DNA of 64,000 nt, from positions 310,001-374,000 of the forward strand of contig OZ244031.1 of assembly GCA_965215045.1 (NCBI GenBank). Direction: 5' to 3'. Positions within the stretch are counted from its first letter, which is position 1, and every line of letters starts with the position of its first letter. The stretch is from G965215045 sp965215045. Lineage in GTDB: Bacteria > Pseudomonadota > Gammaproteobacteria > JABABF01. Below, in pieces: positions 18,956 through 28,017 of the stretch. The position numbers and the translations under genes were made by a program. The notes below the pieces were generated by a model. It was given only the letters and a program-made list of their open reading frames with translations. It was not told the DNA's origin and did not search any database.

Positions 18956-19761
18956 TTCGTTGTCCGAGTTCTTTTCTCCCGTTTGCCCCGCCCCGCTACC
19001 CCCGCCCGGTCTGCGACCTCCTGGATCGCATGAAAGATGCCGCGCAGCATGCGCACTTCCATGCGATCGGGATGAATCCTGCTGAACAACCGCCGCAGCC
19101 GGGGACGCAGCCGCCGCGGGACACGCGGATTGAGAAAATCGATATCCTGCAGCAGCTGGTCCAGGTGCGCATAAAACTCCTCCAGTTCAGCGGCGGTCGC
19201 CGGCGGTTCATCGCGCTGTTGGACGGCGGGTGCCGCCTCCACATCGATGCTCGCCAGCCGCAGTTCGTAACATACCAGCTGCACGGCCATCGCCAGGTTC
19301 AGGGAACCGTAGTGCGCATCCGTCGGAATGTAGAGGTGGCAATGGCAACGCTGCAATTCGCGGTTGAGCAGACCGCGGTCCTCGCGTCCGAACAGCAGGG
19401 CAATCTCGCAGTCCGGCGGCTGCTGCAGGAGCTCGGCACCCAGTTCGCGCGGGCGCAACAAGCGCCACGGAATGCTGCGCACCCGGGCACTGCTGCCGAC
19501 CAGGAAGCCGCAGTCGGCCACCGCCTCGTCCAGGGTGCGGGTCACCACCGCGGTATCCAGCAATTCAACTGCGCCCGCCGCCCTGGCCGCCGCCTCTTCG
19601 TGCGGGAAAAAACGCGGTGCCACCAGGTACAGGCGGGACAGTCCCATGGTTTTCATCGCCCGCGCCGCAGCACCGATATTGCCCGGGTGAGTCGTGCCGA
19701 CCAGCACGATGCGCACCCGCTCCAGCAGTGACGCGGATGAATCGCCGGCGGAAAAACGCAT
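18952..19761 (-). CDS. trmJ: tRNA (cytidine/uridine-2'-O-)-methyltransferase TrmJ
   Basis: The product is a SpoU-family (SPOUT) enzyme that 2'-O-methylates position 32 of certain tRNAs. The N-terminal IVLVGTTHPGNIGAAARAM and the later ALLFGREDRGL and YIPTDAHYGSLNLAMAVQL are the trefoil-knot SAM-binding motifs of the family. At 269 residues the length fits. The ATG at 19761 is taken as the start because the longer frame (to 19812) runs into the divergent suhB leader; a GTG just before IVLVG is another possibility. The giant repeat-protein gene follows immediately on the same strand. Confidence 0.85.
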   Translation of the reverse strand: MRFSAGDSSASLLERVRIVLVGTTHPGNIGAAARAMKTMGLSRLYLVAPRFFPHEEAAARAAGAVELLDTAVVTRTLDEAVADCGFLVGSSARVRSIPWRLLRPRELGAELLQQPPDCEIALLFGREDRGLLNRELQRCHCHLYIPTDAHYGSLNLAMAVQLVCYELRLASIDVEAAPAVQQRDEPPATAAELEEFYAHLDQLLQDIDFLNPRVPRRLRPRLRRLFSRIHPDRMEVRMLRGIFHAIQEVADRAGVAGRGKREKRTRTTN

Positions 19762-19835
19762 CCCCCTATAATAGCCCAAGCGCAGGCGCGCCTGACAATA
19801 ACGCCGGCGCATTCTCTCTCACCTGCAAACGGCAG

Positions 19836-20636
19836 ATGCATCCGACGCTGAACATCGCCCTGGGTGCCGCCCGCGAGGCGGCCCGGATTATTCGCCGCGC
19901 CGCGCACGGTGCCGAACGTGTGCGGGTCGAAGAAAAAAGCACCAACAACTTTGTCACCGCGGTGGATCGCGCCGCCGAAGAGTGCGTGCTGGAACACATT
20001 CGCCGCGCCTTTCCCCGGCACTCGATCCTCGCCGAGGAGAGCGGCGAGTCAGCGGGGGACGCCGAGTGGCAGTGGCTGATCGACCCCCTGGACGGCACCA
20101 GCAATTTCATTCACGATTTCCCCCATTTCGCGGTATCGATCGCCTGCCTGCACAAGGGGCAGCCGGAACACGCGGCGGTCATCGATGTGATGCGCCAGGA
20201 GGAATTCACCGCCAGCCGCGGCCAGGGTGCCTTTGTCGACGGCCGCCGCCTGCGTACCAGCGGCTGCGAATACCTGCGCCAGGCCCTGGTCTGCACCGGC
20301 ACCCCCACCGTGGCCTGTCACCGGGAATACGGCGCGGCCTACTTCGCCTGCCTTTCGGAGATGTCCGGCGTGGTCTCGGGGATCCGGCGCACCGGGGCGG
20401 CGGCACTGGACCTGGCCTGGGTGGCCGCCGGACGCCTGGATGCGTTCTGGGAGATCGGCCTGAAACCCTGGGACATCGCCGCCGGTTCCCTGCTGCTGCG
20501 CGAGGCCGGGGGCATGATCAGCGATTTCCGCGGCGACAACCACTACCTGGGCTCGGGCAACGTGGTCTGCGGCACACCGCGCTGCTTTCGCGAACTGCTG
20601 CCGATCATCCACCGGCACCTGGCGGAACTGCAGTGA
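19836..20636 (+). CDS. suhB: Inositol-1-monophosphatase family protein SuhB
   Basis: The 266-residue protein carries the metal-binding motifs of the inositol monophosphatase fold: EESGES (about residue 70), IDPLDGTSNF and the C-terminal KPWDIAAGSLLLREAGG. In proteobacteria SuhB both hydrolyses myo-inositol-1-phosphate and takes part in rRNA transcription antitermination. The start at 19836 gives the family-typical MHPTLNIAL N-terminus; the frame extends further upstream but that part overlaps trmJ. It is divergent from trmJ and converges on secF with about 10 bp between stops. Confidence 0.88.
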   Translation: MHPTLNIALGAAREAARIIRRAAHGAERVRVEEKSTNNFVTAVDRAAEECVLEHIRRAFPRHSILAEESGESAGDAEWQWLIDPLDGTSNFIHDFPHFAVSIACLHKGQPEHAAVIDVMRQEEFTASRGQGAFVDGRRLRTSGCEYLRQALVCTGTPTVACHREYGAAYFACLSEMSGVVSGIRRTGAAALDLAWVAAGRLDAFWEIGLKPWDIAAGSLLLREAGGMISDFRGDNHYLGSGNVVCGTPRCFRELLPIIHRHLAELQ

Positions 20637-20646
20637 GCAGCGGGCT

Positions 20647-21558
20647 TCAGGGCGCTTCGATCTCGCTCTGCTTCACCACTAAATCGTCGCGGGAGATGTT
20701 GAGCAGCAGCAGCATGTTGGCCGCCACGTAAATCGAGGAATAGGTGCCGACCAGCACGCCGATGCCCAGGGCCATGGCAAAGCCGCGAATCAGTTCGCCG
20801 CCGGCCAGCAGCAGTGCCATCAACACCATCAGCGTGGTCAGCGAGGTGATCAGCGTGCGCCCCAGGGTCTGGTTCAGGGAGATGTTGATGATCTCTTCCG
20901 GGGCACCCTGGCGCAATTGACGGAAGTTTTCGCGGATGCGATCGGAGACAACGATGGTGTCGTTCAGGGAGTAACCGATGACCGCCAGCAGGGCGGCGAG
21001 CACGGTCAGGTCAAACTCCCAGCGAAACACGGCGAAAAAACCCAGGGTGATCAGCACGTCGTGAAACAGGGCGGTAACGGCACCGACGGCGAACTTCAAC
21101 TGGAAGCGAAAGGCGATGTAGAGCATCACCAGTCCCAGGGCCGTGAGCAGGGCGAGCCCGCCCTTCTCGCGTAATTCCGCCCCGACCTGCGGGCCGACAA
21201 ATTCGAGCCGCCGCAGTTGCACTTGTGGCGTGTGTCGCGCCAGCACGGCGAGCAGGTCGGCACCGGAAGTGTGCACCGCATCGCGCGGCAGGCGGATCAG
21301 GATCTCCTGCTCCGAGCCGAAATGCACCACCACGGCCTGCTCGTAACCCGCTTCTTCCAGGTGCAGGCGCACCTGCTCCGGGTCGGCACTGTGCGGGTAT
21401 TCCACCTCCACCAGGGCGCCGCCGCTGAAGTCGAGGCCGAAACTCAACTGCTGCCAGGACAGGAAAACCAGGGAGATCAGCAACAGCGTCAGCGACAGGA
21501 TGGTCGCCGTGCGACGCCGGCCCATGAAATCAAAACGGATTTTATCTCGCGTCGGCAT
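20647..21558 (-). CDS. secF: Protein translocase subunit SecF
   Basis: SecF works with SecD in the inner membrane and uses the proton motive force to help pull exported proteins through SecYEG. The 303-residue protein has one N-terminal membrane segment (about 15-35), a periplasmic domain and the conserved five-helix block with GYSLNDTIVVSDRIREN and LGRTLITSLTTL, the SecD/SecF export motifs. Its ATG lies 17 nt inside the end of secD, so the two are translationally coupled. It ends the trmD-to-secF gene run. Confidence 0.92.
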   Translation of the reverse strand: MPTRDKIRFDFMGRRRTATILSLTLLLISLVFLSWQQLSFGLDFSGGALVEVEYPHSADPEQVRLHLEEAGYEQAVVVHFGSEQEILIRLPRDAVHTSGADLLAVLARHTPQVQLRRLEFVGPQVGAELREKGGLALLTALGLVMLYIAFRFQLKFAVGAVTALFHDVLITLGFFAVFRWEFDLTVLAALLAVIGYSLNDTIVVSDRIRENFRQLRQGAPEEIINISLNQTLGRTLITSLTTLMVLMALLLAGGELIRGFAMALGIGVLVGTYSSIYVAANMLLLLNISRDDLVVKQSEIEAP

Positions 21559-23428
21559 GTCGAACTCCCAGGCGAAATTCCCTGCCGATCTTCAACTCCC
21601 GCGTCCTGCGGTTGCCATACATGAGGTTGACCAGCGCGCGCGTGCCGATGATCGCCGAGAACATCGACGTCAGGATGCCCACCGACAGGGTGACGGCAAA
21701 ACCGCGCACCGGGCCGGTGCCGACAATGTAGAGGATCACGGCGACGATCAAGGTGGTGAGATTGGCGTCGAGAATGGTTACCACGGCGCGTTCGTAACCC
21801 GCGTGAATCGCCTGCTGCACGGACAGTCCTCCCCTGATTTCCTCGCGGATGCGCGAGTAAACCAGCACGTTGGCATCCACCGCCATGCCCACGGTCAGCA
21901 CGATGCCGGCGATGCCCGGCAGGGTCAGGGTCGCCGACAACAGCGACATCACCGCCACCAGCAGCATCAGGTTGACCAGCAGGGCGATGTCGGCGGCGAT
22001 CCCGAGACCGCGATACCAGAACAGCATGAACAGCAGCACCAGGCCCAGGCCGATCTGCACCGAGCGCACGCCGAGCCGGATGTTCTCGGCACCCAGCGAG
22101 GGGCCGACCGTGCGTTCCTCGACGAATTCCAGCGGGGCCGACAGGGCACCGGCGCGCAGCAGCAGGGAGAGTTCGTTGGCTTCCTGGACCGAGTCCAGGC
22201 CCTCGATCTGGAAGCGCGAGCCCAGGGCACTGCGAATCACTGCCAGGCTGATGATTTTTTTCTGTTCGTATTTCTCCCCGATCGCCACCCGGCGCGCCTC
22301 GGGGTCGCGCGTCTCGGGCGTGCGGGTGCGGCGTTCGATGAACAGCACGCCCATGCGCCGGCCGACGTTATGTCGCGTGTCCTGGTGCATCGAGGCCCCG
22401 CCCTGGGTGTCCAGGGAAATGCTGACCATCGGGCGGCCATTTTCATCGAAGCCGGGACGCGCGTTGGTGACATTGTCGCCCTTGACGATGCTGTCGCGGA
22501 TCAGCCAGGCACCGCCCTGGGCGGCGTTGCGAAACAGGAAGCGCTCGCGATTGAACAGCGGCTCCCCGGGCCGGGCTTCGAGACGAAACTCCAAGTTGGC
22601 AAACTTGCCCAGCACCCGCTTGGCCTGCGCAGTGTCCTGCACGCCGGGCAATTCCACCACGATGCGGTTGCGGCCATGACGTTGAACCAGGGGTTCGGCC
22701 ACCCCCAGCTCGTTGACCCGGTTGCGCAGGATCGTCAGGTTCTGCTCCACCGCGTAGTTCTCGTAATCGGTGAACACAGAGGACGGCAGGCTGGCGCGCA
22801 TCTCCAGTTCCTCCCTGCCCCCCTGCAGGCCCAGCTCGCCGAAATCCTCCCCGAGCAATTCGCGCACCCCCTGGCGCATGCCGCCGTCCGGGAGGATGCG
22901 AATCTCACGCTCCCCCGGCGTGTATTCCACGCGCGCCGACAAGCCCTTCTTGCGCAGTGCGCGGCGCAGGTCGCCGGCATAGTTGCCCAGGATGTTGTCG
23001 ATGTACGCCCCGGTGTCCACCTCGAGCAGGAAATGCACGCCGCCGCTGAGGTCCAGCCCCAGTTTCATCGGTTGCGCCCCCAGGGCGCGCAACCATTGCG
23101 GCGTGTTCTCGGCGCGGTTCAATGCCACCACGTACGCGGGGCCCAGTGCCTGTTGCACCTGTTCGCGCGCCCGCAGTTGCAACTCCGGGCTGCCCAGGCG
23201 CAGCAGGATACCGCGCTCGCCGAACTCGTGCTGCAACACGGGAATGCCCGCATCCCGCAGCGAGCGCAGTGCCCGCTGCAACATCTCCGGACCCAGCACA
23301 TCGGCACTGCTCTCCCCGCTGATCTGGACCGCCGGGTCGGCGCGGAACACGTTGGGCAGGGCGTAAATCAAGCCCAGGCCCACCGCAGCCAGCACCAGCA
23401 TGTTTTTCCACCAGGGATAACGGTTCAA
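21542..23428 (-). CDS. secD: Protein translocase subunit SecD
   Basis: The 628-residue protein has the SecD layout: an N-terminal membrane helix after NRYPWWKN, a large periplasmic P1 domain, and six C-terminal helices with GMAVDANVLVYSRIREE and DANLTTLIVAVILY. I chose the TTG at 23428 because it gives the conserved LNRYPxWK start and is preceded by AGAGG about 10 nt upstream; the upstream extension of the frame overlaps hom. No yajC or tgt lies upstream; hom takes that place, which is unlike the usual yajC-secD-secF order. Confidence 0.92.
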   Translation of the reverse strand: MNRYPWWKNMLVLAAVGLGLIYALPNVFRADPAVQISGESSADVLGPEMLQRALRSLRDAGIPVLQHEFGERGILLRLGSPELQLRAREQVQQALGPAYVVALNRAENTPQWLRALGAQPMKLGLDLSGGVHFLLEVDTGAYIDNILGNYAGDLRRALRKKGLSARVEYTPGEREIRILPDGGMRQGVRELLGEDFGELGLQGGREELEMRASLPSSVFTDYENYAVEQNLTILRNRVNELGVAEPLVQRHGRNRIVVELPGVQDTAQAKRVLGKFANLEFRLEARPGEPLFNRERFLFRNAAQGGAWLIRDSIVKGDNVTNARPGFDENGRPMVSISLDTQGGASMHQDTRHNVGRRMGVLFIERRTRTPETRDPEARRVAIGEKYEQKKIISLAVIRSALGSRFQIEGLDSVQEANELSLLLRAGALSAPLEFVEERTVGPSLGAENIRLGVRSVQIGLGLVLLFMLFWYRGLGIAADIALLVNLMLLVAVMSLLSATLTLPGIAGIVLTVGMAVDANVLVYSRIREEIRGGLSVQQAIHAGYERAVVTILDANLTTLIVAVILYIVGTGPVRGFAVTLSVGILTSMFSAIIGTRALVNLMYGNRRTRELKIGREFRLGVRHADAR

Positions 23429-23483
23429 GTTTTCAACACCTCTTCGGTTCCCGATGCCCGGTACTCTACACCCCGCACCGGTA

Positions 23484-24794
23484 CTATGCCGGCACCGCTC
23501 CAAAACTCTCCACGCGCAGGTGCACGGTCCCGGCGCGCACTTCCTCCAGCCGCTCGATTTCCTGCAACACCCGCAGCAGGTGCTGTTCGGCGGTCTGGTC
23601 CAGCAGCAGTGCCAGCGTGGCGGTGGACGCAGTGCCGGCATCCGGTTTCTGTTGCGCCTCCAGCACGTTGATGCCGGCATCGGCCAGCATCCGGCTCACG
23701 GCGGCCAGCACCCCCGGGCGGTCGCTGACCCGCAAGCGCAGGTAGCGCTTGCATACCAGGGTGTCGGGGGCCAGCACGGCGATGGAACCGGCGCGCGGCG
23801 GCATCATCCCGCCGCGACCTGCGGCCAGTGCGCACAAATCGGCGAGTACCGCCGAAGCGGTGGCCTCCCCGCCGGCACCGGCACCGTAATACAAGGTCTC
23901 GCCGACCACGTCGCCCTCGACCAGCACGGCGTTCATCACCCCGTCCACCCGCGCCAGGATGTGCCTTTTGTGCACCAGTGCCGGGTGCACGCGCAGCATC
24001 ACGCCATCCGGTTCGGAGCAGCGCTCCGCCACCGCCAGCGGCTTGATGCAATAGTCGAAGCCGTGCGCCCAGGCGAAGTCTTCCCGCTCCAGGAATTCCA
24101 GCGGTTCGCAGTAAACCCCGCCGATGCAATTGCCCGCGGCGGTGCCGTCTGCCGGCAGCGGCACGCCCCATGCCAGGGCGGCCAGCAGGACCAGCTTGTG
24201 TGCAGCGTCGCCGCCGCCCGTGTCCAGGCTCGCATCCGCCTCCGCATAGCCCAGGTGCTGCGCCTCCTGCACCGCCTCGGCAAAGCCCGTCCCGCGCTCG
24301 CGCATCGCACTCAGAATAAAGTTGCTGGTGCCGTTGATGATGCCGGCGATGCGCCGCACCCGGTTGGCGACCAGGCCCTCACCCAGGGCGCGCAACACCG
24401 GGATGCCACCGGCGACCGCGGCCTCGCAGGCAATCTGCCGCCCGTGGGTGCGGGCGGCGGCGAAAATCTCATCGCCGTGTTCGGCGAGCAGTGCCTTGTT
24501 TGCGGTGACCACGTGCTTGCCCTGCTCCAGGGCGCGCAACACCAGTGTTCGCGCATCGCTGACACCGCCGACCAATTCCACCACCACGTCGAGCTCCGGG
24601 TCTTCGGCCACGGCCAACAGCCGGGAACTGCAACGCACGGAGGCGCGCTTGTGCTCCTCGCCCAGGCTGCGGGAAGCCAGGTGCACCAGTTCCACTCCGC
24701 GTTCCGCAAGGCGTCCCCCATCTTCACTGAGCAGGCGGAAGACCGCCCCGCCCACCGTGCCCAAGCCGCACAGGCCCACGCGCAGGGTGCTCAC
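23484..24794 (-). CDS. hom: Homoserine dehydrogenase
   Basis: The enzyme reduces aspartate semialdehyde to homoserine in threonine and methionine synthesis. The sequence shows an NAD(P)-binding GLCGLGTVGGAV at the N-terminus, the family signature around GIINGTSNFIL and LGYAEADASLDTGGGDAAHK, and a C-terminal ACT domain (RVSDRPGVLAAVSRML) that would sense threonine. This is the monofunctional form (436 residues) without an aspartokinase. The GTG at 24794 is preferred since the upstream extension overlaps dsbC. It sits in the xerD-dsbC-hom cluster known from pseudomonads, but no thrC follows. Confidence 0.92.
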   Translation of the reverse strand: MSTLRVGLCGLGTVGGAVFRLLSEDGGRLAERGVELVHLASRSLGEEHKRASVRCSSRLLAVAEDPELDVVVELVGGVSDARTLVLRALEQGKHVVTANKALLAEHGDEIFAAARTHGRQIACEAAVAGGIPVLRALGEGLVANRVRRIAGIINGTSNFILSAMRERGTGFAEAVQEAQHLGYAEADASLDTGGGDAAHKLVLLAALAWGVPLPADGTAAGNCIGGVYCEPLEFLEREDFAWAHGFDYCIKPLAVAERCSEPDGVMLRVHPALVHKRHILARVDGVMNAVLVEGDVVGETLYYGAGAGGEATASAVLADLCALAAGRGGMMPPRAGSIAVLAPDTLVCKRYLRLRVSDRPGVLAAVSRMLADAGINVLEAQQKPDAGTASTATLALLLDQTAEQHLLRVLQEIERLEEVRAGTVHLRVESFGAVPA

Positions 24795-24825
24795 CTGCCG
24801 CCCGCCTCGCCCGGGCACGGGGCGC

Positions 24826-25608
24826 TCACTTGAGTCCCAGCAGTTGCCGCATCTGCTCCGGCGGGCGATAGCCGGGCACCATCCTGCCATCATCGGTCAG
24901 CAGCGCCGGCGTGCCCGTGACTCCCAGGCGCTGACCCAGGCGGTAATGCTCTGCTACCGGGTTGCCCGCACACAGCCGGGTCGGCACCCGGGCACCTCTC
25001 TTGAGCCGGGTCATCGCCCGCTGCTGGTCGTCGGAGCACCATGCGGAGACCATCTTGCGATAGGTCTCAGAACCGATGCCGGCACGCGGAAACGCCAGGT
25101 AGCGAACCTCGATGCCGCTGCGGTTCAGGTCCGGCACATCCTGGTGGATGCGGCGACAGTAGCCGCAGTCCACGTCCGTGAACACCGTGACCCCGGCCCG
25201 GGTCCTGCGGTTCTGCGGGGTGAAGCTGATGGCCCGTTCCAGCACCGGTGCCAGCACCTTTTTGCGCCAGCGCATGCGGCCTTCCTCGGAGACATGCACC
25301 ACGCCCTGTTCACCGATCTCGTACAACTCGCCGACCAGGAAATTCCTGCCGTCCGGACTCAGGTAGACCGACATGCCGGAGCTGAGCTGCGCCTCCAGCA
25401 GGCCGGGCAGCGCGTTATGGCGCAGGCTGATTAATTCCAGGTCGGGGAACAGGGTCTGGAGCAGGGGGCGCACGCGATGCTCCACCTGTTCGCGCTCGGC
25501 CCGCTCATCCTTGTCCGGTGCCGGGGCAGGAGTCTCGGTGCTGCCGGGTGCGGCAAAACCCAGTGCCAGGACCAGTGCCAGGGTCCGGCAAGCGGCGGGG
25601 AACTTCAT
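24826..25608 (-). CDS. dsbC: Thiol:disulfide interchange protein DsbC
   Basis: This is a periplasmic disulfide isomerase. A signal peptide (about residues 1-25, ending near GFAAPGSTE) precedes the small dimerisation domain and a thioredoxin fold with the catalytic CGYC in FTDVDCGYCRRIH. The cis-proline region (GVTGTPALL) is also visible. The 260-residue length is a little above the E. coli protein. The second in-frame ATG (25608) is chosen because it places the hydrophobic signal core correctly. It is the middle gene of xerD-dsbC-hom. Confidence 0.9.
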   Translation of the reverse strand: MKFPAACRTLALVLALGFAAPGSTETPAPAPDKDERAEREQVEHRVRPLLQTLFPDLELISLRHNALPGLLEAQLSSGMSVYLSPDGRNFLVGELYEIGEQGVVHVSEEGRMRWRKKVLAPVLERAISFTPQNRRTRAGVTVFTDVDCGYCRRIHQDVPDLNRSGIEVRYLAFPRAGIGSETYRKMVSAWCSDDQQRAMTRLKRGARVPTRLCAGNPVAEHYRLGQRLGVTGTPALLTDDGRMVPGYRPPEQMRQLLGLK

Positions 25609-25621
25609 CGCGCGCCTGTTC

Positions 25622-26509
25622 TCAGCCGCGCGGATGGTGGCGGCGATGCTCTTCACGCAAGCGCTCCCGGCTCACGTGCGTATACACCTGGGTGGTACTG
25701 ACATTGCAGTGCCCCAGCAACATCTGCACCACGCGCAAATCCGCATCGTGGTCGATCAGGTGCGTGGCGAAGGCGTGGCGCAACACGTGCGGAGAAACCG
25801 TCCGCCCGATGCCGGCCGTCACCGCGTATTTTTTAATTCGATACCAGAAAGCCTGGCGGCTCAGCGCCCGGCCCCGGCGTCCCGGAAACAACCACTCGCT
25901 CTGGCGCCCGTCCAGGAATTCCGGGCGCGCCTCGTCCAGGTAGCGCCGGGTCCACAGCAACGCCTCTTCGCCAATGGGCAACTGCCGCTCCCGGCCGCCC
26001 TTGCCCAGGACCCGGAGCACGCCCCGGTTGCAATTCAATTGCGAGAGCTGCATCTGCAGCAGTTCACTGATCCGCAGCCCGCAGGCGTAGAGCAATTCCA
26101 GGATGGCGCGATCGCGCAAGCCCAGGGACGTGTCGGTGTCCGGCGCATGCAGCAGGGCCTCCACTTCATCCTCGTCCAGGGTTTTGGGCAGGGGACTGCC
26201 CCGGCGCGGGCTGTCAATTTGCGCCACCGGGTCCGCGCTGATTTTTCTGCTGCGCAACAGGGCGCGATAAAAACTGCGCAGGCTGGACAGCAGGCGGGCG
26301 ACGCTGGATGCGGAGTGCCCGCGGCGCAGGCGCAGGGCCAGGTATTCCTGGATCAGTGCGGCACTGACTTCCCGGCCATCGCTGCCGCGCTTATGCACCC
26401 AGAGCAGGAAAGCCTGCAAGTCGCGGCGGTACGCTTCCAGGGTATTGTCGCTGAGGCCCCGCTCCTCCCACAGGGTGGAGAGGTGTTCGTCCAGCAGGGG
26501 AAAATCCAT
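25622..26509 (-). CDS. xerD: Tyrosine recombinase XerD
   Basis: XerD resolves chromosome dimers at dif with XerC and FtsK. The 295-residue protein has the N-terminal SAM-like DNA-binding domain and the catalytic domain with Arg in ACGLRISELL, the HVLRHAFATHLI box, and the His-Tyr end LGHCNVSTTQVYTHV containing the nucleophilic Tyr. The ATG at 26509 overlaps the rplS stop codon by one base (TGATG), indicating translational coupling. The context with dsbC and hom supports XerD rather than XerC. Confidence 0.92.
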   Translation of the reverse strand: MDFPLLDEHLSTLWEERGLSDNTLEAYRRDLQAFLLWVHKRGSDGREVSAALIQEYLALRLRRGHSASSVARLLSSLRSFYRALLRSRKISADPVAQIDSPRRGSPLPKTLDEDEVEALLHAPDTDTSLGLRDRAILELLYACGLRISELLQMQLSQLNCNRGVLRVLGKGGRERQLPIGEEALLWTRRYLDEARPEFLDGRQSEWLFPGRRGRALSRQAFWYRIKKYAVTAGIGRTVSPHVLRHAFATHLIDHDADLRVVQMLLGHCNVSTTQVYTHVSRERLREEHRRHHPRG

Positions 26510-26862
26510 CAATCCAGCCGCTCGCGGATGCGCGCCGCCTTGCCGGTGCGCCCGCGCTGGTAATAGAGTTTTGCCTTGCGCACCTTGCCGCGCCGGCGCA
26601 CCTTGATTTCGCCCAGCAGCGGACTGTGCGTCTGGAAGCTGCGCTCAACGCCCACGCCGTGAGAAATCTTGCGCAGGGTGAAAGAGGAATTCAGACCGCG
26701 ATTGCGCATCGCAATCACCTCGCCCTCGAAAACCTGCCAGCGTTCGCGCTCCCCCTCCCGCACCCGGATCTGCACCGCCAGGGTGTCGCCGGGGCCAAAG
26801 CCCGGCAGGTCCGTGCGGCATTGCTCACGCTCCAGCTGATCGATCAATTCCGGTCTGCGCAT
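26509..26862 (-). CDS. rplS: 50S ribosomal protein L19
   Basis: The 117-residue protein matches L19 throughout: GDTLAVQIRVREGERERWQ near the start, then GEVIAMRNRGLNSSFTLRK and the basic C-terminus with KAKLYYQRGRTGKAARIRE. The ATG at 26862 gives the standard length; the longer frame overlaps trmD. It follows trmD by about 85 bp, the conserved order, and its stop overlaps the xerD start. Confidence 0.95.
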   Translation of the reverse strand: MRRPELIDQLEREQCRTDLPGFGPGDTLAVQIRVREGERERWQVFEGEVIAMRNRGLNSSFTLRKISHGVGVERSFQTHSPLLGEIKVRRRGKVRKAKLYYQRGRTGKAARIRERLD

Positions 26863-26947
26863 GATTGTCTCCGGCGCGACTGCAGGCCTGGCAGCCTGGA
26901 AAAAGTGGAAGTTGGGAAGCCGCATATTATATAGGCTTGCGAAAACT

Positions 26948-27724
26948 TCAGCCCCCCGTCTTCGCACCGCCCTGCTCCTGGATGTATTCGTCCAGCAGGC
27001 GACGCGCCTCGGAGTCCAACTGCAGACCCTCCAGCAGTTCCGGGCGGCGCTTCCAGGTGCGCCCCAGCGACTGCTTGCGACGCCAGCGGCGAATCGCCTC
27101 GTGGTCGCCGCCCAGCAGCACCGGCGGAACCTTGCGGCCGCAGAATTCTTCCGGACGGGTGTAATGCGGGCAATCCAGGAGTCCATCGCTAAAGGAATCC
27201 CGGGCGGCGGACTCTTCATGGCCCAGGACCCCGGGAACCAAGCGCGCCACCGCATCGATCAATGCCAGTGCCGCGAGTTCCCCGCCGCTCAAAACAAAAT
27301 CTCCCAGCGACAATTCTTCATCGACCCGCTGTTCGACCAGCCGTTCATCCACGCCCTCGTAACGTCCGGCCAACAGCAGCAGTGCCGGTTTTTGCGCCAA
27401 TGCCTGCACATCGTCCTGGGTGATGCGCCTGCCCTGGGGAGAGAGGTACAGCACCGGCGTCTCAGCACCCAGAACCTCGCCCGCCGCATCCAGGGCCGCT
27501 GCCAGCGGCGGTGCCGTCAGCACCATGCCCGGCCCGCCACCGTAGGGGCGGTCATCGACATCGCGGCGTCGGTCTTCGGTGTAATCGCGCGGATTCCAGC
27601 AATGCAACTCCAGGAGACCGTCGCGCAATGCGCGACCGACCACGCCGAAGTCACGCAACATGTCCAGGCTTTCCGGGAACAGGCTGACCACGCCGAAGCG
27701 CATGCGCACAGCAGTACCGCTCAT
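26948..27724 (-). CDS. trmD: tRNA (guanine-N1-)-methyltransferase TrmD
   Basis: TrmD makes m1G37 in tRNAs that read codons starting with C or certain G, preventing frameshifts. The 258-residue sequence has FGVVSLFPE at the start, the SAM-binding trefoil knot motifs (YGGGPGMV, LAGRYEGVDERL, GDFVLSGGELAAL) and the C-terminal helical domain. The ATG at 27724 follows a GGAGAG Shine-Dalgarno sequence that partly lies in a strong hairpin (27736-27756). In most relatives trmD directly follows rimM; here 3.5 kb separates them, so it needs its own promoter. A second ATG lies seven codons in. Confidence 0.93.
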   Translation of the reverse strand: MSGTAVRMRFGVVSLFPESLDMLRDFGVVGRALRDGLLELHCWNPRDYTEDRRRDVDDRPYGGGPGMVLTAPPLAAALDAAGEVLGAETPVLYLSPQGRRITQDDVQALAQKPALLLLAGRYEGVDERLVEQRVDEELSLGDFVLSGGELAALALIDAVARLVPGVLGHEESAARDSFSDGLLDCPHYTRPEEFCGRKVPPVLLGGDHEAIRRWRRKQSLGRTWKRRPELLEGLQLDSEARRLLDEYIQEQGGAKTGG

Positions 27725-27735
27725 GACAGATCTCT

Positions 27736-27756
27736 CCGGGCGAGGCACTCGCCCGG
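27736..27756 (-). promoter_or_regulatory. Leader hairpin touching the trmD ribosome binding site
   Basis: A perfect 9-bp inverted repeat (CCGGGCGAG / CTCGCCCGG) with a 3-nt loop ends 11 nt before the trmD ATG. The last two G of the 3' arm are the first bases of the GGAGAG Shine-Dalgarno sequence. The hairpin could dampen trmD translation. There is no T-run, so it is not a Rho-independent terminator. Confidence 0.5.
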
Positions 27757-28017
27757 GTGCCGGGGTCGCCGCACGCGGGAAGAGGGCGCAGCAAAACATG
27801 GAGGACGCCGGCAAGGCGCAATACCCCCCTGGCTGCCCGGTCTCTCCGGGAAAAATAACATCGTCGTGCCCCGTGCACTCGGCGCCGGCCGGTGAATTGC
27901 AAGCAGCGGGCGCCGCACCCCTGCCGCGCATCCTATTCTAAGCATCGCGCGCACAAAAGTCCGGTATACAATTTTTGCGCCGCCGGTCTAAAGACGCACA
28001 CACACCGGAGCCCCCGC

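Noticed and set aside
21500..23671. Plus-strand ORF of 723 codons opposite secD
   Set aside because: It is exactly antisense to secD, which has all family motifs. The ORF has His/Gln/Ala-rich low-complexity composition and no ribosome site.
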